Below are positions 23,179 through 32,726 of a stretch of DNA of 64,000 nucleotides, piece after piece. Position numbers and translations under genes: made by a program. The DNA is from Lachnospiraceae bacterium (lineage in GTDB: Bacteria; Bacillota; Clostridia; Lachnospirales; Lachnospiraceae). The stretch is taken from NCBI GenBank assembly GCA_017465095.1, contig JAFTWX010000071.1, forward strand, positions 62,001 to 126,000. Direction: 5' to 3'. A model generated the notes under the pieces. That model saw only the letters and a list, made by a program, of their open reading frames with translations. It searched no databases and had not been told where the DNA came from. The stretch's first letter is position 1. Each line of letters opens with the position of its first letter.

Positions 23179-24771
23179 ATGTATAAGATTATGCTGGCAG
23201 ATGATGAAGGAATTGTAATTGATTCGCTTCAGTTTATATTGAAAAAAGAATTCGGTGATACGTGTATGATCGAGTCTGCGAAAACCGGACGCAGTGTCAT
23301 TGAACTTGCGGAAAATTTCCGTCCGGATATTGCGATTATGGATATTCAGATGCCGGGAATTAACGGAATAGAAGCTATTCGGGAAATTCGCAAAACCAAC
23401 GCTTCCACTATTTTTATTATCATGTCCGCCTATGACAAGTTTGACTATGCCAAGGAGGCGATTAACCTCGGTGTTCTGGAATATTTGAATAAGCCGATGG
23501 ACAGGGTGAAAATTATCGAAGTGGTACATCGCGCCATGGGGCAAATTGACAAAGAGCGCGACAAGCGCAGTCAGGATCTCATGATTCGTGAAAAGATGGA
23601 GACAGTTGTCCCGATTATTGAAAACGGATTTGTTCAAAACCTTCTTTTTCAGGAGTTTTATGAGGAGGATGTGGTCAATTTTAAACAGCTACTCGGAATC
23701 GATGCAAAGCATGGCTATATGATGGCTCTTGTGTTTGGAGAAAACCAGGAAGGAAACCATATGACCAATGCAATCGGTGTCAGTGTGCAGGTGCAAAACC
23801 GTGCCAGGGAGCTGCGCGAGATTGTCAAAGGATATTTTGCCGGGGCGATGGGAAGTGTGATGGCCAACAAGGTTGCCATCTTTGTCCCATATGATAAACC
23901 GCTTATGGAATACAACGAGCGTATTGAGATTATTGAGAAGGCCAGGGTGATGGTCCGCAAGCTCCGTCAACATTTTGATGTGGCATTCCGCGTCGGATTC
24001 GGTGCGGTGAGACCTCTTGAAAATGCCATGGAATCTTACAACGAAGCATTGGAATCCCTTGCGTCCACCGGCGGAACCGTCGTGCATTTTGATGATGTTC
24101 CTGTCGGATGCGAGTATGAAGAAAACTATCCGGTGGAGACGGAAAAGAAAATATTTGAAAAGCTTGAGAAAGGCGATCTCGGAGCTACACTGGCAGCAGC
24201 CAATCAGTTTTTTGACTGGATGGTTGAAAATTATACAGATTATCCGATGGATATCAAGCTTAAGGCACTTGAGTTTGTGTTGTGGAGTGAGCATGTGGCG
24301 TATTCCAATACGAGAAAAGTGTACGAGTTCCGTTCCAGACAGGATTATCTTCCGGAGATACTTTCGTTCCAGAATTACGAACAGCTCCGCAAATGGTATC
24401 TGGACAGAATTACGCAGGCCTGCAGAGATATCATGACGCGCAAAGAGGAACAGTCCGGAAGCGTGATTGATAAGGCCAAGGAATATATCGGTGCGCGCTA
24501 CCACAAGGATATTTCTCTGGATGACGTATCCCGCGAGGTAGATATCAGTCCGTATTATTTCAGTAAAATATTTAAAGAAGAAACAGGACAAAACTTTATT
24601 GAATATGTGACAAATATTCGAATCGGTAAGGCGAAAGATCTTTTGCAGAATTCGGATATGAGTATGAAAGAAATCTGTGCGGCTGTCGGATATTCGGACC
24701 CGAACTATTTCAGCCGTACATTTAAAAAGAATGTGGGCGTCACGCCGACGGAATACAAGGAGGGCAAATGA
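23179..24771 (+). CDS. YesN-type AraC-family response regulator
   Basis: 530 residues. The receiver domain (about 1-120) has acidic residues in MLADDEG, the phospho-acceptor Asp in DIAIMDIQMPGINGIEAIRE, and the Lys of EYLNKPMDRVK. A middle region of about 290 residues has no clear family. The C-terminal AraC domain carries two HTH motifs (KDISLDDVSREVDISPYYFS and SMKEICAAVGYSDPNYFSRT), ending GVTPTEYKEGK. It follows the kinase by 18 bp and overlaps the lipoprotein gene by 4 bp (ATGA). It is expected to activate the downstream sugar ABC transporter genes. Confidence 0.93.
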   Translation: MYKIMLADDEGIVIDSLQFILKKEFGDTCMIESAKTGRSVIELAENFRPDIAIMDIQMPGINGIEAIREIRKTNASTIFIIMSAYDKFDYAKEAINLGVLEYLNKPMDRVKIIEVVHRAMGQIDKERDKRSQDLMIREKMETVVPIIENGFVQNLLFQEFYEEDVVNFKQLLGIDAKHGYMMALVFGENQEGNHMTNAIGVSVQVQNRARELREIVKGYFAGAMGSVMANKVAIFVPYDKPLMEYNERIEIIEKARVMVRKLRQHFDVAFRVGFGAVRPLENAMESYNEALESLASTGGTVVHFDDVPVGCEYEENYPVETEKKIFEKLEKGDLGATLAAANQFFDWMVENYTDYPMDIKLKALEFVLWSEHVAYSNTRKVYEFRSRQDYLPEILSFQNYEQLRKWYLDRITQACRDIMTRKEEQSGSVIDKAKEYIGARYHKDISLDDVSREVDISPYYFSKIFKEETGQNFIEYVTNIRIGKAKDLLQNSDMSMKEICAAVGYSDPNYFSRTFKKNVGVTPTEYKEGK

Positions 24772-25823
24772 TGAAAAAAATTAAAATAGTTGCCCTGATG
24801 TGGACTGTGTGTATCGGATTGCTTGCAGGATGCGGTTCCGCCGAAGAGCAGATGCGGGAAACGGCGCCGGCGGATGAAAATATCCAAATCGGACTCAGTT
24901 TTGATTCCTTTGTGATTGAGCGCTGGCAGAAGGACAGGGATATTTTTGTTTCCACGGCCAAAGAGTACGGCGCAGAGGTGAATGTGCAGAATGCAAACGG
25001 CGATCTTGAAGAGCAGATTTCACAAATTGAGTATCTGATTGATAAACAGGTAGATGTGATTGTGATTGTCGCTGTTGATTCGGACGGACTTTCCGAGGTA
25101 GTTGCAAAAGCAAAAGACAAAGGAATCAAAGTAATCGCCTATGACCGACTGATTAAAAATGCGGATGTGGACCTTTACATATCGTTTGACAATGAAAAAG
25201 TCGGAACGCTTATGGGCGAAGCGTTGGTTGCGGAAGAACTTCCGAATAAGAAAGTGCTCATGCTTGCGGGACCGACATCGGATCACAACGTATCTCAAAT
25301 CGAAAACGGCTTCCGCGATGTAATGGAGGCAAATGACATAGAAATTGCCGATATTATGTATGCAGACGGCTGGAAAGCAGAACTTGCGTCGGACTACGTT
25401 AATGCGCATATTGAGGATATGGAAGAAATAGATGCCATTATGTGCGGTAACGATATGCTGGCGACCAATGTCATACGTACCCTGGCAGAAAACAGGCTGG
25501 CCGGGAAAATTAAGATTGTGGGCCAGGATGCAGATTTGGAGGCCTGTCAAAGGATCGTAGAAGGCACGCAGGTTATGACGGTGTATAAACCGGTGGAAAA
25601 GCTGGCGCAGAGGGCTGCGGAATATGCGTGTCAAATGGCACTTTCCACACCGATATCACAGAATTTAGAGGACGGGAAGTACCGGACAATATTTGACGGA
25701 ACCTATGATGTACCGTTTGTTGTGCTCGAGCCGATATCGGTTGATGCAGACAATATGAAGGAAGTGATTATAGATTCCGGATTTCACTTTGAGGAGGATG
25801 TTTATCGGAACGTGCGCAAGTAA
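24768..25823 (+). CDS. XylF-like sugar-binding lipoprotein
   Basis: 351 residues. The signal peptide ends in a lipobox (GLLAGCGS), so the protein is anchored to the membrane surface by a lipidated Cys. The type I periplasmic-binding fold begins IQIGLSFDSFVIERWQKDRD. SQIEYLIDKQVDVIVIVAVD and GIKVIAYDRLIKNADVDLYI match xylose/ribose-binding proteins, as do MLAGPTSDHN and DAIMCGNDMLATNVIRTLAE. It overlaps yesN by 4 bp. It may be a second, lipid-anchored receptor for the sensor kinase or an alternative receptor for the transporter. It differs clearly in sequence from the one at 26042. Confidence 0.85.
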   Translation: MMKKIKIVALMWTVCIGLLAGCGSAEEQMRETAPADENIQIGLSFDSFVIERWQKDRDIFVSTAKEYGAEVNVQNANGDLEEQISQIEYLIDKQVDVIVIVAVDSDGLSEVVAKAKDKGIKVIAYDRLIKNADVDLYISFDNEKVGTLMGEALVAEELPNKKVLMLAGPTSDHNVSQIENGFRDVMEANDIEIADIMYADGWKAELASDYVNAHIEDMEEIDAIMCGNDMLATNVIRTLAENRLAGKIKIVGQDADLEACQRIVEGTQVMTVYKPVEKLAQRAAEYACQMALSTPISQNLEDGKYRTIFDGTYDVPFVVLEPISVDADNMKEVIIDSGFHFEEDVYRNVRK

Positions 25824-25842
25824 CGGGCACGTGCACGCTTTT
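25811..25842 (+). terminator. Weak terminator candidate after the sensor locus
   Basis: CGTGC near the end of the gene can pair with GCACG before TTTTTT. The stem is short. The 218-nt gap to 26042 is AT-rich and contains TATAGT at about 25977 that could be the -10 for the transporter operon. Confidence 0.35.
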
Positions 25843-26041
25843 TTGATAATACAATAGTAATTTATTGCAAAAAGTACTGGTGCATACAACAAAAATGTGC
25901 TAGTGCTTTTTCTGTTAAAAAAAACAAATTCGTAAAAAATGAAAGACATTCGCAAACAATTACTATTTGAGCTGTGATATAGTGACATTGTAGCAAAGCA
26001 ATTTGCAAAAAACTATTTAAATTGATAGGGAGGATTACAGA

Positions 26042-27124
26042 ATGAAAAAGAAAATCTTAAGTGCATTACTTAGTATTGCAATGGTTGCTTCTTTATTAGT
26101 TGGTTGTGGCGGCGGTGACGCAGCTTCTACATCAGCAGGAGGCGGCGAAGGATTAGTAGGTGTGGCAATGCCTACAAAAGACTTACAGAGATGGAACCAG
26201 GATGGTGCCAACATGAAATCAGAACTTGAAGCAGCAGGTTACTCAGTTGACTTACAGTACGCTTCAAACGACGTGGCTACACAGGTTTCTCAGATTGAGA
26301 ACATGATTTCTTCAGGGGTTGACGTATTAGTCGTTGCTTCTATCGACGGAAGCTCACTCGGAACAGTTATGAGCCAGGCAAAAGAAGCAGGCATCCCGGT
26401 TATCGCATATGACCGTTTGATCATGGATTCAGATGCAGTTTCTTACTACGCTACATTTGATAACTACATGGTAGGTACAAAACAGGGTCAGTACATCGTT
26501 GAAGCATTAGATCTTGAAAATGCAGCAGGTCCTTTCAATCTTGAGTTATTCACAGGTGACCCGGGTGACAACAATGCAAACTTCTTCTTCGGCGGAGCAA
26601 TTGACGTTCTTCAGCCATACATCGACTCCGGTAAATTAGTTATCCAGTCAGGACAGAAAGAGTTCGCTGACGTTGCTACAGCTAACTGGTCTTCAGAAGA
26701 AGCTCAGAAGAGAATGGAAAACATCCTTTCTTCTTACTATGCAGGCGGAACACAGCTCGACGTTGTTATGTGTTCAAACGACTCTACAGCACTTGGTGTT
26801 ACAAACGCTCTTGAAGCTAACTACACAGGCAAATATCCTGTAATCACAGGTCAGGACTGTGACATCGCTAACGTTAAGAACATGATCGCAGGCAAACAGT
26901 CTATGTCTATCTTCAAAGATACACGTACACTTGCAAGCCAGGTTGTTAAGATGGTTGGTCAGATTCTTGCAGGTGAAGAAGTAGAAGTTAACGATACAAC
27001 AACGTACGACAACGGCACTGGAGTTATTCCTTCATACCTTTGCGAGCCTGTATTTGCAGACGTAAACAACTACAAAGAGTTGTTAATCGATTCCGGTTAC
27101 TATAAAGAGGAAGACTTACAGTAA
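26042..27124 (+). CDS. ChvE-like multiple-sugar-binding lipoprotein
   Basis: 360 residues. Signal peptide with lipobox (LLVGCGGG) and a Gly/Ser/Ala linker. The binding domain has VGVAMPTKDLQRWNQDGANM, SQIENMISSGVDVLVVASID, GIPVIAYDRLIMDSD, ELFTGDPGDNNANFFFGGA and ITGQDCDIANVKNMIAGKQS, characteristic of the ChvE/MmsE group that binds xylose, arabinose, glucose or galactose. GGGAGG precedes the ATG. Codon use is that of a highly expressed gene, unlike the sensor genes just upstream. It supplies GguA/GguB-type proteins encoded next, and a hairpin in the gap (27149-27174) probably raises its level over theirs. Confidence 0.92.
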   Translation: MKKKILSALLSIAMVASLLVGCGGGDAASTSAGGGEGLVGVAMPTKDLQRWNQDGANMKSELEAAGYSVDLQYASNDVATQVSQIENMISSGVDVLVVASIDGSSLGTVMSQAKEAGIPVIAYDRLIMDSDAVSYYATFDNYMVGTKQGQYIVEALDLENAAGPFNLELFTGDPGDNNANFFFGGAIDVLQPYIDSGKLVIQSGQKEFADVATANWSSEEAQKRMENILSSYYAGGTQLDVVMCSNDSTALGVTNALEANYTGKYPVITGQDCDIANVKNMIAGKQSMSIFKDTRTLASQVVKMVGQILAGEEVEVNDTTTYDNGTGVIPSYLCEPVFADVNNYKELLIDSGYYKEEDLQ

Positions 27125-27148
27125 TCAGAAGTATTAAAAAGTTTAATG

Positions 27149-27174
27149 GCAGGCGGGATGAATATCCCGCCTGT
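27149..27174 (+). promoter_or_regulatory. Intercistronic hairpin after the sugar-binding gene
   Basis: GCAGGCGGGAT pairs with ATCCCGCCTGT around GAAT. No T-run follows (TATATG), so it looks like an mRNA-stabilising or partial-termination hairpin that keeps the binding protein more abundant than the ATPase and permease. Confidence 0.7.
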
Positions 27175-27213
27175 TATATGATAAAAAATGATTAGATATT
27201 GGGAGGGATACAA

Positions 27214-28755
27214 TTGGCGAAAATATTACTTGAAATGAAAAATATCACCAAAACATTCCCCGGAGTAAAAGCATTGGATAACGTTAATCTGAAGGTTGAA
27301 GAAGGCGAGATCCATGCTCTTGTAGGTGAAAATGGTGCCGGTAAATCCACACTGATGAACGTACTCAGCGGTGTTTATCCTTACGGAAGCTACGAGGGTG
27401 ACATCGTATATGACGGAGAAGTGTGTAAATTTGCCAAGATTAAAGACAGTGAAGAAAAAGGAATCGTTATTATCCATCAGGAGCTTGCATTGATTCCTTA
27501 CATGACAATTGGCGAAAACATGTTTCTCGGAAACGAAAGAGGAAAGAAATTCGCAATCAACTGGAACGAGACATACGGAGAGGCTGAAAAATATTTAAAG
27601 ACAGTAGGCCTGAAGGAGTCTTCCAGAACATTAATTAAAGATATCGGTACAGGTAAACAGCAGCTTGTAGAAATTGCGAAAGCACTTGCAAAAAAGGCAA
27701 GATTACTCATTTTGGATGAGCCGACCGCTTCTTTGAACGAGACAGATTCCAAAGCGCTTTTGGATTTGATGCTTCAGTTCAAAAAGGAAGGTATGACATC
27801 CATTATCATTTCTCACAAGCTCAACGAGGTTTCCTATGTCGCAGATAAGATTACGGTAATCCGTGACGGATCTACGATTGAGACATTGGATAAGAAAGTT
27901 GATGATTTCTCGGAAGGACGTATCATCAAAGGAATGGTTGGTCGTGAGCTTACCGACCGATTCCCGAAACGGACCGAAAAGAAAATCGGCGACATCAATC
28001 TCGAGGTGGAGGGATGGAATGTATTCCATCCGCTTTATCCGGAGCGTAAAGTGGTTGACAATGTCAGCATGAACGTACGCAAAGGAGAGGTTGTCGGTAT
28101 TGCCGGACTTATGGGAGCAGGACGTACAGAGCTGGCCATGAGTATTTTCGGTAAGAGCTATGGTACAGATATTTCCGGAACATTAAAGATAGATGGAAAA
28201 GAAGTACATATTAAAAATATCAAAGATGCCATTGCACATAAAATTGCATATGTGACAGAGGACCGTAAAGGTAACGGATTGATTCTTTCCAATCCGATTA
28301 AGATTAATACAACGCTTGCAAACTTAGGAGCGGTTTCAAAGAACGGTGTTATTGATCAGGATAAAGAATATGCAGTTGCAGTGGATTATAAAGAAAAGTT
28401 GAATACGAAATGTCCGTCTGTAGAGCAGAATGTCGGTAACTTAAGTGGTGGTAACCAGCAGAAGGTGCTTCTTGCAAAATGGATGTTTACAGATCCGGAT
28501 GTTCTTATTCTTGACGAGCCTACACGTGGTATCGACGTAGGTGCAAAATACGAAATTTATTGTATTATCAACAAATTAGTGGCAGAAGGAAAATCTGTTA
28601 TCATGATTTCTTCCGAGCTTCCGGAAGTTCTTGGTATGTGTGATCGAATCTACATTATGAACGAAGGAAAAATGGTTGGAGAACTTGCGGCAGAAGAAGC
28701 TTCCCAGGAAGTGATTATGTCACATATTATTAAATCATCAAATAAAGGAGAGTAA
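27214..28755 (+). CDS. gguA: Sugar ABC transporter ATP-binding protein (GguA/MmsA type)
   Basis: A 513-residue tandem ABC ATPase. First half: Walker [10 protein letters not shown], signature region [16 protein letters not shown] and Walker [12 protein letters not shown]. Second half: degenerate Walker [10 protein letters not shown], signature [16 protein letters not shown] and Walker [15 protein letters not shown], as in all sugar ATPases of this group. The start appears to be TTG at 27214 ([13 protein letters not shown]), 7 nt after GGGAGGG; another TTG at 27199 overlaps that site. It follows the binding-protein gene and is 3 bp before the permease gene. Confidence 0.93.
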   Translation: MAKILLEMKNITKTFPGVKALDNVNLKVEEGEIHALVGENGAGKSTLMNVLSGVYPYGSYEGDIVYDGEVCKFAKIKDSEEKGIVIIHQELALIPYMTIGENMFLGNERGKKFAINWNETYGEAEKYLKTVGLKESSRTLIKDIGTGKQQLVEIAKALAKKARLLILDEPTASLNETDSKALLDLMLQFKKEGMTSIIISHKLNEVSYVADKITVIRDGSTIETLDKKVDDFSEGRIIKGMVGRELTDRFPKRTEKKIGDINLEVEGWNVFHPLYPERKVVDNVSMNVRKGEVVGIAGLMGAGRTELAMSIFGKSYGTDISGTLKIDGKEVHIKNIKDAIAHKIAYVTEDRKGNGLILSNPIKINTTLANLGAVSKNGVIDQDKEYAVAVDYKEKLNTKCPSVEQNVGNLSGGNQQKVLLAKWMFTDPDVLILDEPTRGIDVGAKYEIYCIINKLVAEGKSVIMISSELPEVLGMCDRIYIMNEGKMVGELAAEEASQEVIMSHIIKSSNKGE

Positions 28756-28758
28756 ACA

Positions 28759-29931
28759 ATGGATAAAGCGAAATTAATGGATGGTATTAAAAAATATACA
28801 ATGATCATTGTATTAGTTTTAGTTACATTGTTCTTTACCTGGCAGACAGGTGGAAAAATCCTTCTTCCACAGAACATCAGTAACTTGATTTCACAGAATG
28901 CATACGTATTCGTACTTGCTTCCGGTATGTTACTTTGTATCTTAACAGGTGGTAACATTGACCTTGCAGTTGGTTCGGTTGTATGTTTCGTAGGTGCGGT
29001 AGGAGCAACACTTATGGAGACAAAAGGTTGGAATCCGGTAGCAGCTACAATCATGATGCTTTTGGTTGGTCTTGCAATCGGTGCATGGCAGGCGTTCTGG
29101 ATTGCTTATGTACATGTTCCGCCGTTTATCACAACCCTCGCAGGAATGCTTGTATTCCGTGGATTATCTAACGTAGTGCTGGATGGTCTTACCGTATCTC
29201 TTACAAACAAGAAGTTTGTTCAGGTATTCGGTGGTGGTGCAGACTGTTATATTCCGGACTTTTTCGGCGGAAACGGATTTAACATTACATGTATGGTATT
29301 CGGTGTGCTTGCGTGTGCAATCTATATCATTGTTCAGATTAAAAACCGCATGAACAGAGCGAAAAAAGGATACGAGATGGAATCGCTTGCATCTATGCTT
29401 GTAAAGACTGTTGTAATTTGTGCAGCAGTGCTGGCATTTACATTCCGTCTTTCCCAGTACAAAGGTATTCCTACTGCTCTTGTATGGGTACTTATCGTTG
29501 TTCTTATTTACGGATACATTACAAGTAAAACAACAACAGGTCGTTATTTCTACGCAGTAGGTGGTAACGAGAAAGCAACAAAACTTTCCGGTATCAACAC
29601 AAAGAAAGTTTACTTTATTGCATACACAAACATGGGATTCCTTGCAGCTCTTGCAGGTATGCTCACAATCGCACGTCAGACAAGTGCAAACCCGACACAG
29701 GGAACCAACTACGAGATGGACGCAATCAGTTCTTGTTTCGTGGGTGGAGCATCTGCTTACGGTGGTGTCGGAACCATTCCTGGAGTTATTATCGGAGCGC
29801 TCCTCATGGGTATCATCAACCAGGGTATGTCTATCATGGGTGTAGATGCCAACTATCAGAAAGTGGTAAAAGGTCTTGTTCTTTTAGCAGCTGTTATCTT
29901 TGACATTGTTACAAAGAAGAATGACAAATAA
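28759..29931 (+). CDS. gguB: Sugar ABC transporter permease (GguB/MmsB type)
   Basis: A 390-residue integral membrane protein with about ten helices. Family marks are LASGMLLCILTGGNIDLAVG and VGAVGATL near TM3, the central FITTLAGMLVFRGLSNVVLD, and YAVGGNEKATKLSGINTKKV with the coupling EAA-like loop, then SCFVGGASAYGGVGTIPGVI. AAGGAG precedes the ATG. It forms the channel used by the GguA-type ATPase and ends at the terminator at 29971-30004. Confidence 0.93.
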   Translation: MDKAKLMDGIKKYTMIIVLVLVTLFFTWQTGGKILLPQNISNLISQNAYVFVLASGMLLCILTGGNIDLAVGSVVCFVGAVGATLMETKGWNPVAATIMMLLVGLAIGAWQAFWIAYVHVPPFITTLAGMLVFRGLSNVVLDGLTVSLTNKKFVQVFGGGADCYIPDFFGGNGFNITCMVFGVLACAIYIIVQIKNRMNRAKKGYEMESLASMLVKTVVICAAVLAFTFRLSQYKGIPTALVWVLIVVLIYGYITSKTTTGRYFYAVGGNEKATKLSGINTKKVYFIAYTNMGFLAALAGMLTIARQTSANPTQGTNYEMDAISSCFVGGASAYGGVGTIPGVIIGALLMGIINQGMSIMGVDANYQKVVKGLVLLAAVIFDIVTKKNDK

Positions 29932-29970
29932 TTTGTGGTGACAAGTTCCCTTTCACATATATCTAATCGA

Positions 29971-30004
29971 AGAGTCCCCGGCTTATTGCCGGGGGCTCTT
30001 TTCT
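29971..30004 (+). terminator. Terminator of the sugar transporter operon
   Basis: AGAGTCCCCGGC pairs with GCCGGGGGCTCT (one mismatch) around TTATT, then TTTT. Confidence 0.85.
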
Positions 30005-30021
30005 GCAATAAGCGTGAAAAA

Positions 30022-30091
30022 GCGGACCCCCTAAATAGGAGTCCGCAAGGTGAAAGAATAACACCGCAGAAAGTAGTCGTGGCCTTTCTGC
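30022..30091. other. Run of three adjacent hairpins, possible small RNA or remnant
   Basis: GCGGAC/GTCCGC (30022-30046), GGTG/CACC (30049-30065) and GCAGAAAG/CTTTCTGC (30066-30091) stand almost end to end in the 334-nt gap between the transporter terminator and the next promoter. No gene and no T-run follow. Function is not known. Confidence 0.4.
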
Positions 30092-30199
30092 ATGTGATAT
30101 ACCCAAAGCTATATGATTATCATAGCATTGTCAGTTTTAAAAGCAAGAGTGATAGTGCCCACACTTTTTGGAGGATTCTATCAATAATAAACAAAAAAA

Positions 30200-30228
30200 T
30201 TGCCAAAAGCATGCATTCGAAGTATAAT
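30200..30228 (+). promoter_or_regulatory. Sigma-A promoter for the MBOAT operon
   Basis: TTGCCA (30200-30205), a 17-nt spacer and TATAAT (30223-30228), 37 nt before the acyltransferase start. Confidence 0.8.
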
Positions 30229-30265
30229 CTAGCTAGTTATGTAGTTTGATGAAGGGTGAAAAAAG

Positions 30266-31747
30266 ATGATTTTTAACTCGGTCAGTTATCTGATATTTTT
30301 TCCGATCGTAGTTCTTTTGTATTTTGCACTTCCTTATAAGGTGCGAAATGTATGGCTGCTGATCGCAAGTTACTATTTTTATATGAATTGGAATGCCAAG
30401 TATGCGATTTTGCTGGCCGGTTCCACATTGGTGACTTATGTGTGCAGTCTTTTGGTGGAATATTTTCGTGCAAAGGAAAAGCAGCGCCTTGCAAAAATTG
30501 CTGTCGCCGGCAGTTTTTTTATAAACATCGGAGTTTTGGTGGCATTTAAATACAGTGGCTTTTTGGCAGAAAATATAAACAGCCTTTTGGATTTGTTTGG
30601 GCAAAATGCGAAACTTTCAGCGTTTGATGTCATTTTGCCGGTGGGAATATCCTTCTATATTTTTCAGGCTTTGAGTTACACCATGGATGTGTATCGGGGA
30701 GATGTAAAGGCGACGAAAAATTTGATTCGCTATGCGCTGTTTGTTTCCTTTTTTCCGCAGCTGGTTGCAGGGCCGATTGAACGGTCAAAAAATCTTCTGG
30801 AGCAGTTTGACAGGCGTCAGAAGTTTGATGTGGATCGTATCCGGAGCGGACTTCTCACCATGCTGTGGGGACTCTTTATGAAGATTGTGATTGCGGACAA
30901 TCTGTCCGGGATTGTGACGAACGTATATGACAATTATCTTCATTATACGGGCGTGGAAATTCTTCTGGCTACGGCGATGTTTGCCTTCCAGATTTATTGT
31001 GACTTCGGAGGGTACAGCTATATTGCCATCGGTAGTGCGAGAGTTCTCGGATTTAAACTGATGGACAATTTTGACTGTCCGTATCTGGCGGTGTCGGTCA
31101 GTGATTTTTGGAAGAGATGGCATATTTCTTTGACCAGCTGGTTTACGGATTATTTGTATATTCCGCTGGGCGGAAACCGGAAAGGGAAAGTGCGCACGTA
31201 TGTGAATACGATGATTGTCTTTCTTGTGAGCGGTCTTTGGCACGGAGCAAACTGGACCTATGTGGTCTGGGGCGGACTCAACGGCTTGTACTTGGTGCTT
31301 GAGAAAATGAGTGCGGGATTCCGGGAAAAAGTGCGCAGAGCGCTCGGTGTGGATACTGCCCGATTTTCCTATCGCTTCTTCGCAGGTCTTGCAACGTTTG
31401 CGCTGGTTGATTTTTCTTGGATGTTTTTCCGTGCGGAAAGCTTTTCGCAGGTTTACGGAATGCTTCGGCAGATAAAGGCAAACTTCGGAATTGTCAGACT
31501 GCTTGGAGGAGCCGTTGAAAACTGGGGACTGGATACGACGACTGTTTTGGTTCTTGTGTTGGCGTTTCTCGTGCTTATGCTGGTGGATGTGTGCAGATAC
31601 AAAAAGATAGATCTGAACAGTTTCGTGCTCCGCCAGGGGGCGCCGTTCCGATATATGGTTTATACGGGGCTTTTGCTTTTGATTATGCTGTTCGGCGTTT
31701 ACGGATACGAATATACGCAGACTGCATTTATCTATTTCCAGTTTTAA
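30266..31747 (+). CDS. MBOAT-family O-acyltransferase (AlgI/DltB-like)
   Basis: A 493-residue multispan membrane enzyme that moves an acyl group, usually acetyl, to a polysaccharide outside the membrane. The opening MIFNSVSYLIFFPIVVLLYF is typical of AlgI-like proteins. The region GISFYIFQALSYTMDVYRGD, the SDFWKRWHISLTSWFTDYLY segment (signature WKRWHxSLxxW) and the catalytic His in FLVSGLWHGANWTYVVWG are intact. It is 12 bp upstream of an SGNH-like protein, the usual partner finishing the transfer. The polymer modified (capsule, wall or exopolysaccharide) cannot be told. Confidence 0.92.
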   Translation: MIFNSVSYLIFFPIVVLLYFALPYKVRNVWLLIASYYFYMNWNAKYAILLAGSTLVTYVCSLLVEYFRAKEKQRLAKIAVAGSFFINIGVLVAFKYSGFLAENINSLLDLFGQNAKLSAFDVILPVGISFYIFQALSYTMDVYRGDVKATKNLIRYALFVSFFPQLVAGPIERSKNLLEQFDRRQKFDVDRIRSGLLTMLWGLFMKIVIADNLSGIVTNVYDNYLHYTGVEILLATAMFAFQIYCDFGGYSYIAIGSARVLGFKLMDNFDCPYLAVSVSDFWKRWHISLTSWFTDYLYIPLGGNRKGKVRTYVNTMIVFLVSGLWHGANWTYVVWGGLNGLYLVLEKMSAGFREKVRRALGVDTARFSYRFFAGLATFALVDFSWMFFRAESFSQVYGMLRQIKANFGIVRLLGGAVENWGLDTTTVLVLVLAFLVLMLVDVCRYKKIDLNSFVLRQGAPFRYMVYTGLLLLIMLFGVYGYEYTQTAFIYFQF

Positions 31748-31759
31748 GGAAAGGTTGCT

Positions 31760-32695
31760 ATGAAAAAAAAGATTTTGTTTTTTATAAAATTGATTGTGCT
31801 GACAATGCTTCTGGCGCTGTTTTGCTTTGGGATTGTCATGCCACAGTACACCGGGAATTACCAGGCATCTATGCTGGATAAAGTGCAGCGGCTGAAAAGT
31901 CTGGATGGACCGAAGATTGTGCTGATAGGCAATTCCAATCTTGCTTTTGGAATCGACAGTGCAAAGATAGAGGAAGCTTTCAAAATGCCGGTGGTCAACA
32001 TGGGACTTCACGGCGGTGTCGGCAATGCGTTCAATGAGCAGGCGGCAAAAATGAATGTGTGTGAGGGGGATATATACATCGTTGCCCACACCAATTACGA
32101 TGATCCTAATGCGATTAAAAATCCGATGCTTGCCTGGATTACTATTGAAAATCATGCGGAGCTTTATCCGCTGATACGGACGGAAGATTGGCCGGATATG
32201 ATTATGGCTTATCCGACCTATTTAAAAAAATGTCTGACCTTGTGGCGGACGGAAACCGGAAACGGGGAGACCAATGACTGTTACAGGCGTAGTGCTTTCA
32301 ACGAATACGGGGACAATTATTTCCAGCGTCCGAAAACCATTGACGGAGGCGTTGATTTTTCGCCGGTTGTTATCAACCATATCAATGAGACGACGGCCAG
32401 ACGGTTGAATGAACTGAATGCGTATTTGACAGAGCGGGGAGCACGGATGGTTGTGGCGGCTTATCCGGTAGCGGTCTATGAGAAGACTCCGGCGGCGGAT
32501 GAGTATTATGAGATGGGCAAAGAGATTTCCGATGCGCTGGATTGTGCAGTGATATCAGATTTCAGGGATTATATGCTGGATCAGACGTATTTCTATGATT
32601 CTTATACACATTTGACGGATGAAGGAGTACAAATCCGAACGGAGCAGTTGATCGAGGATTTGCAGCTTTATCTGGACGGTGTGAAAAAATATTGA
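31760..32695 (+). CDS. SGNH-hydrolase-like partner of the MBOAT acyltransferase
   Basis: A 311-residue protein with an N-terminal TM anchor (about 5-27, ILFFIKLIVLTMLLALFCFG) and an extracytoplasmic domain. It has a GDS-like block IVLIGNSNLAFGID, where Ser of GNSN would be the nucleophile, and a C-terminal DSYTHLTDEGVQ supplying the Asp and His of the triad. This order resembles AlgJ/AlgX and DltD-type proteins working with MBOAT enzymes. AAAGG precedes the ATG. Sequence conservation outside the triad blocks is low, so the family name is tentative; the operon position supports the role. Confidence 0.72.
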   Translation: MKKKILFFIKLIVLTMLLALFCFGIVMPQYTGNYQASMLDKVQRLKSLDGPKIVLIGNSNLAFGIDSAKIEEAFKMPVVNMGLHGGVGNAFNEQAAKMNVCEGDIYIVAHTNYDDPNAIKNPMLAWITIENHAELYPLIRTEDWPDMIMAYPTYLKKCLTLWRTETGNGETNDCYRRSAFNEYGDNYFQRPKTIDGGVDFSPVVINHINETTARRLNELNAYLTERGARMVVAAYPVAVYEKTPAADEYYEMGKEISDALDCAVISDFRDYMLDQTYFYDSYTHLTDEGVQIRTEQLIEDLQLYLDGVKKY

Positions 32696-32726
32696 AAACA
32701 GACATATTCAAATTAGGAGGAAAATT

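Noticed and set aside
30245-30265. GGGTGAAAAA before the MBOAT gene as a repeat arm
   Set aside because: No matching left arm upstream; it is just part of the ribosome-binding region.
30785-32155. 456-codon antisense ORF across the MBOAT and SGNH genes
   Set aside because: Spans two clear sense genes and their junction; no ribosome binding site and shadow-like His/Arg-rich composition.
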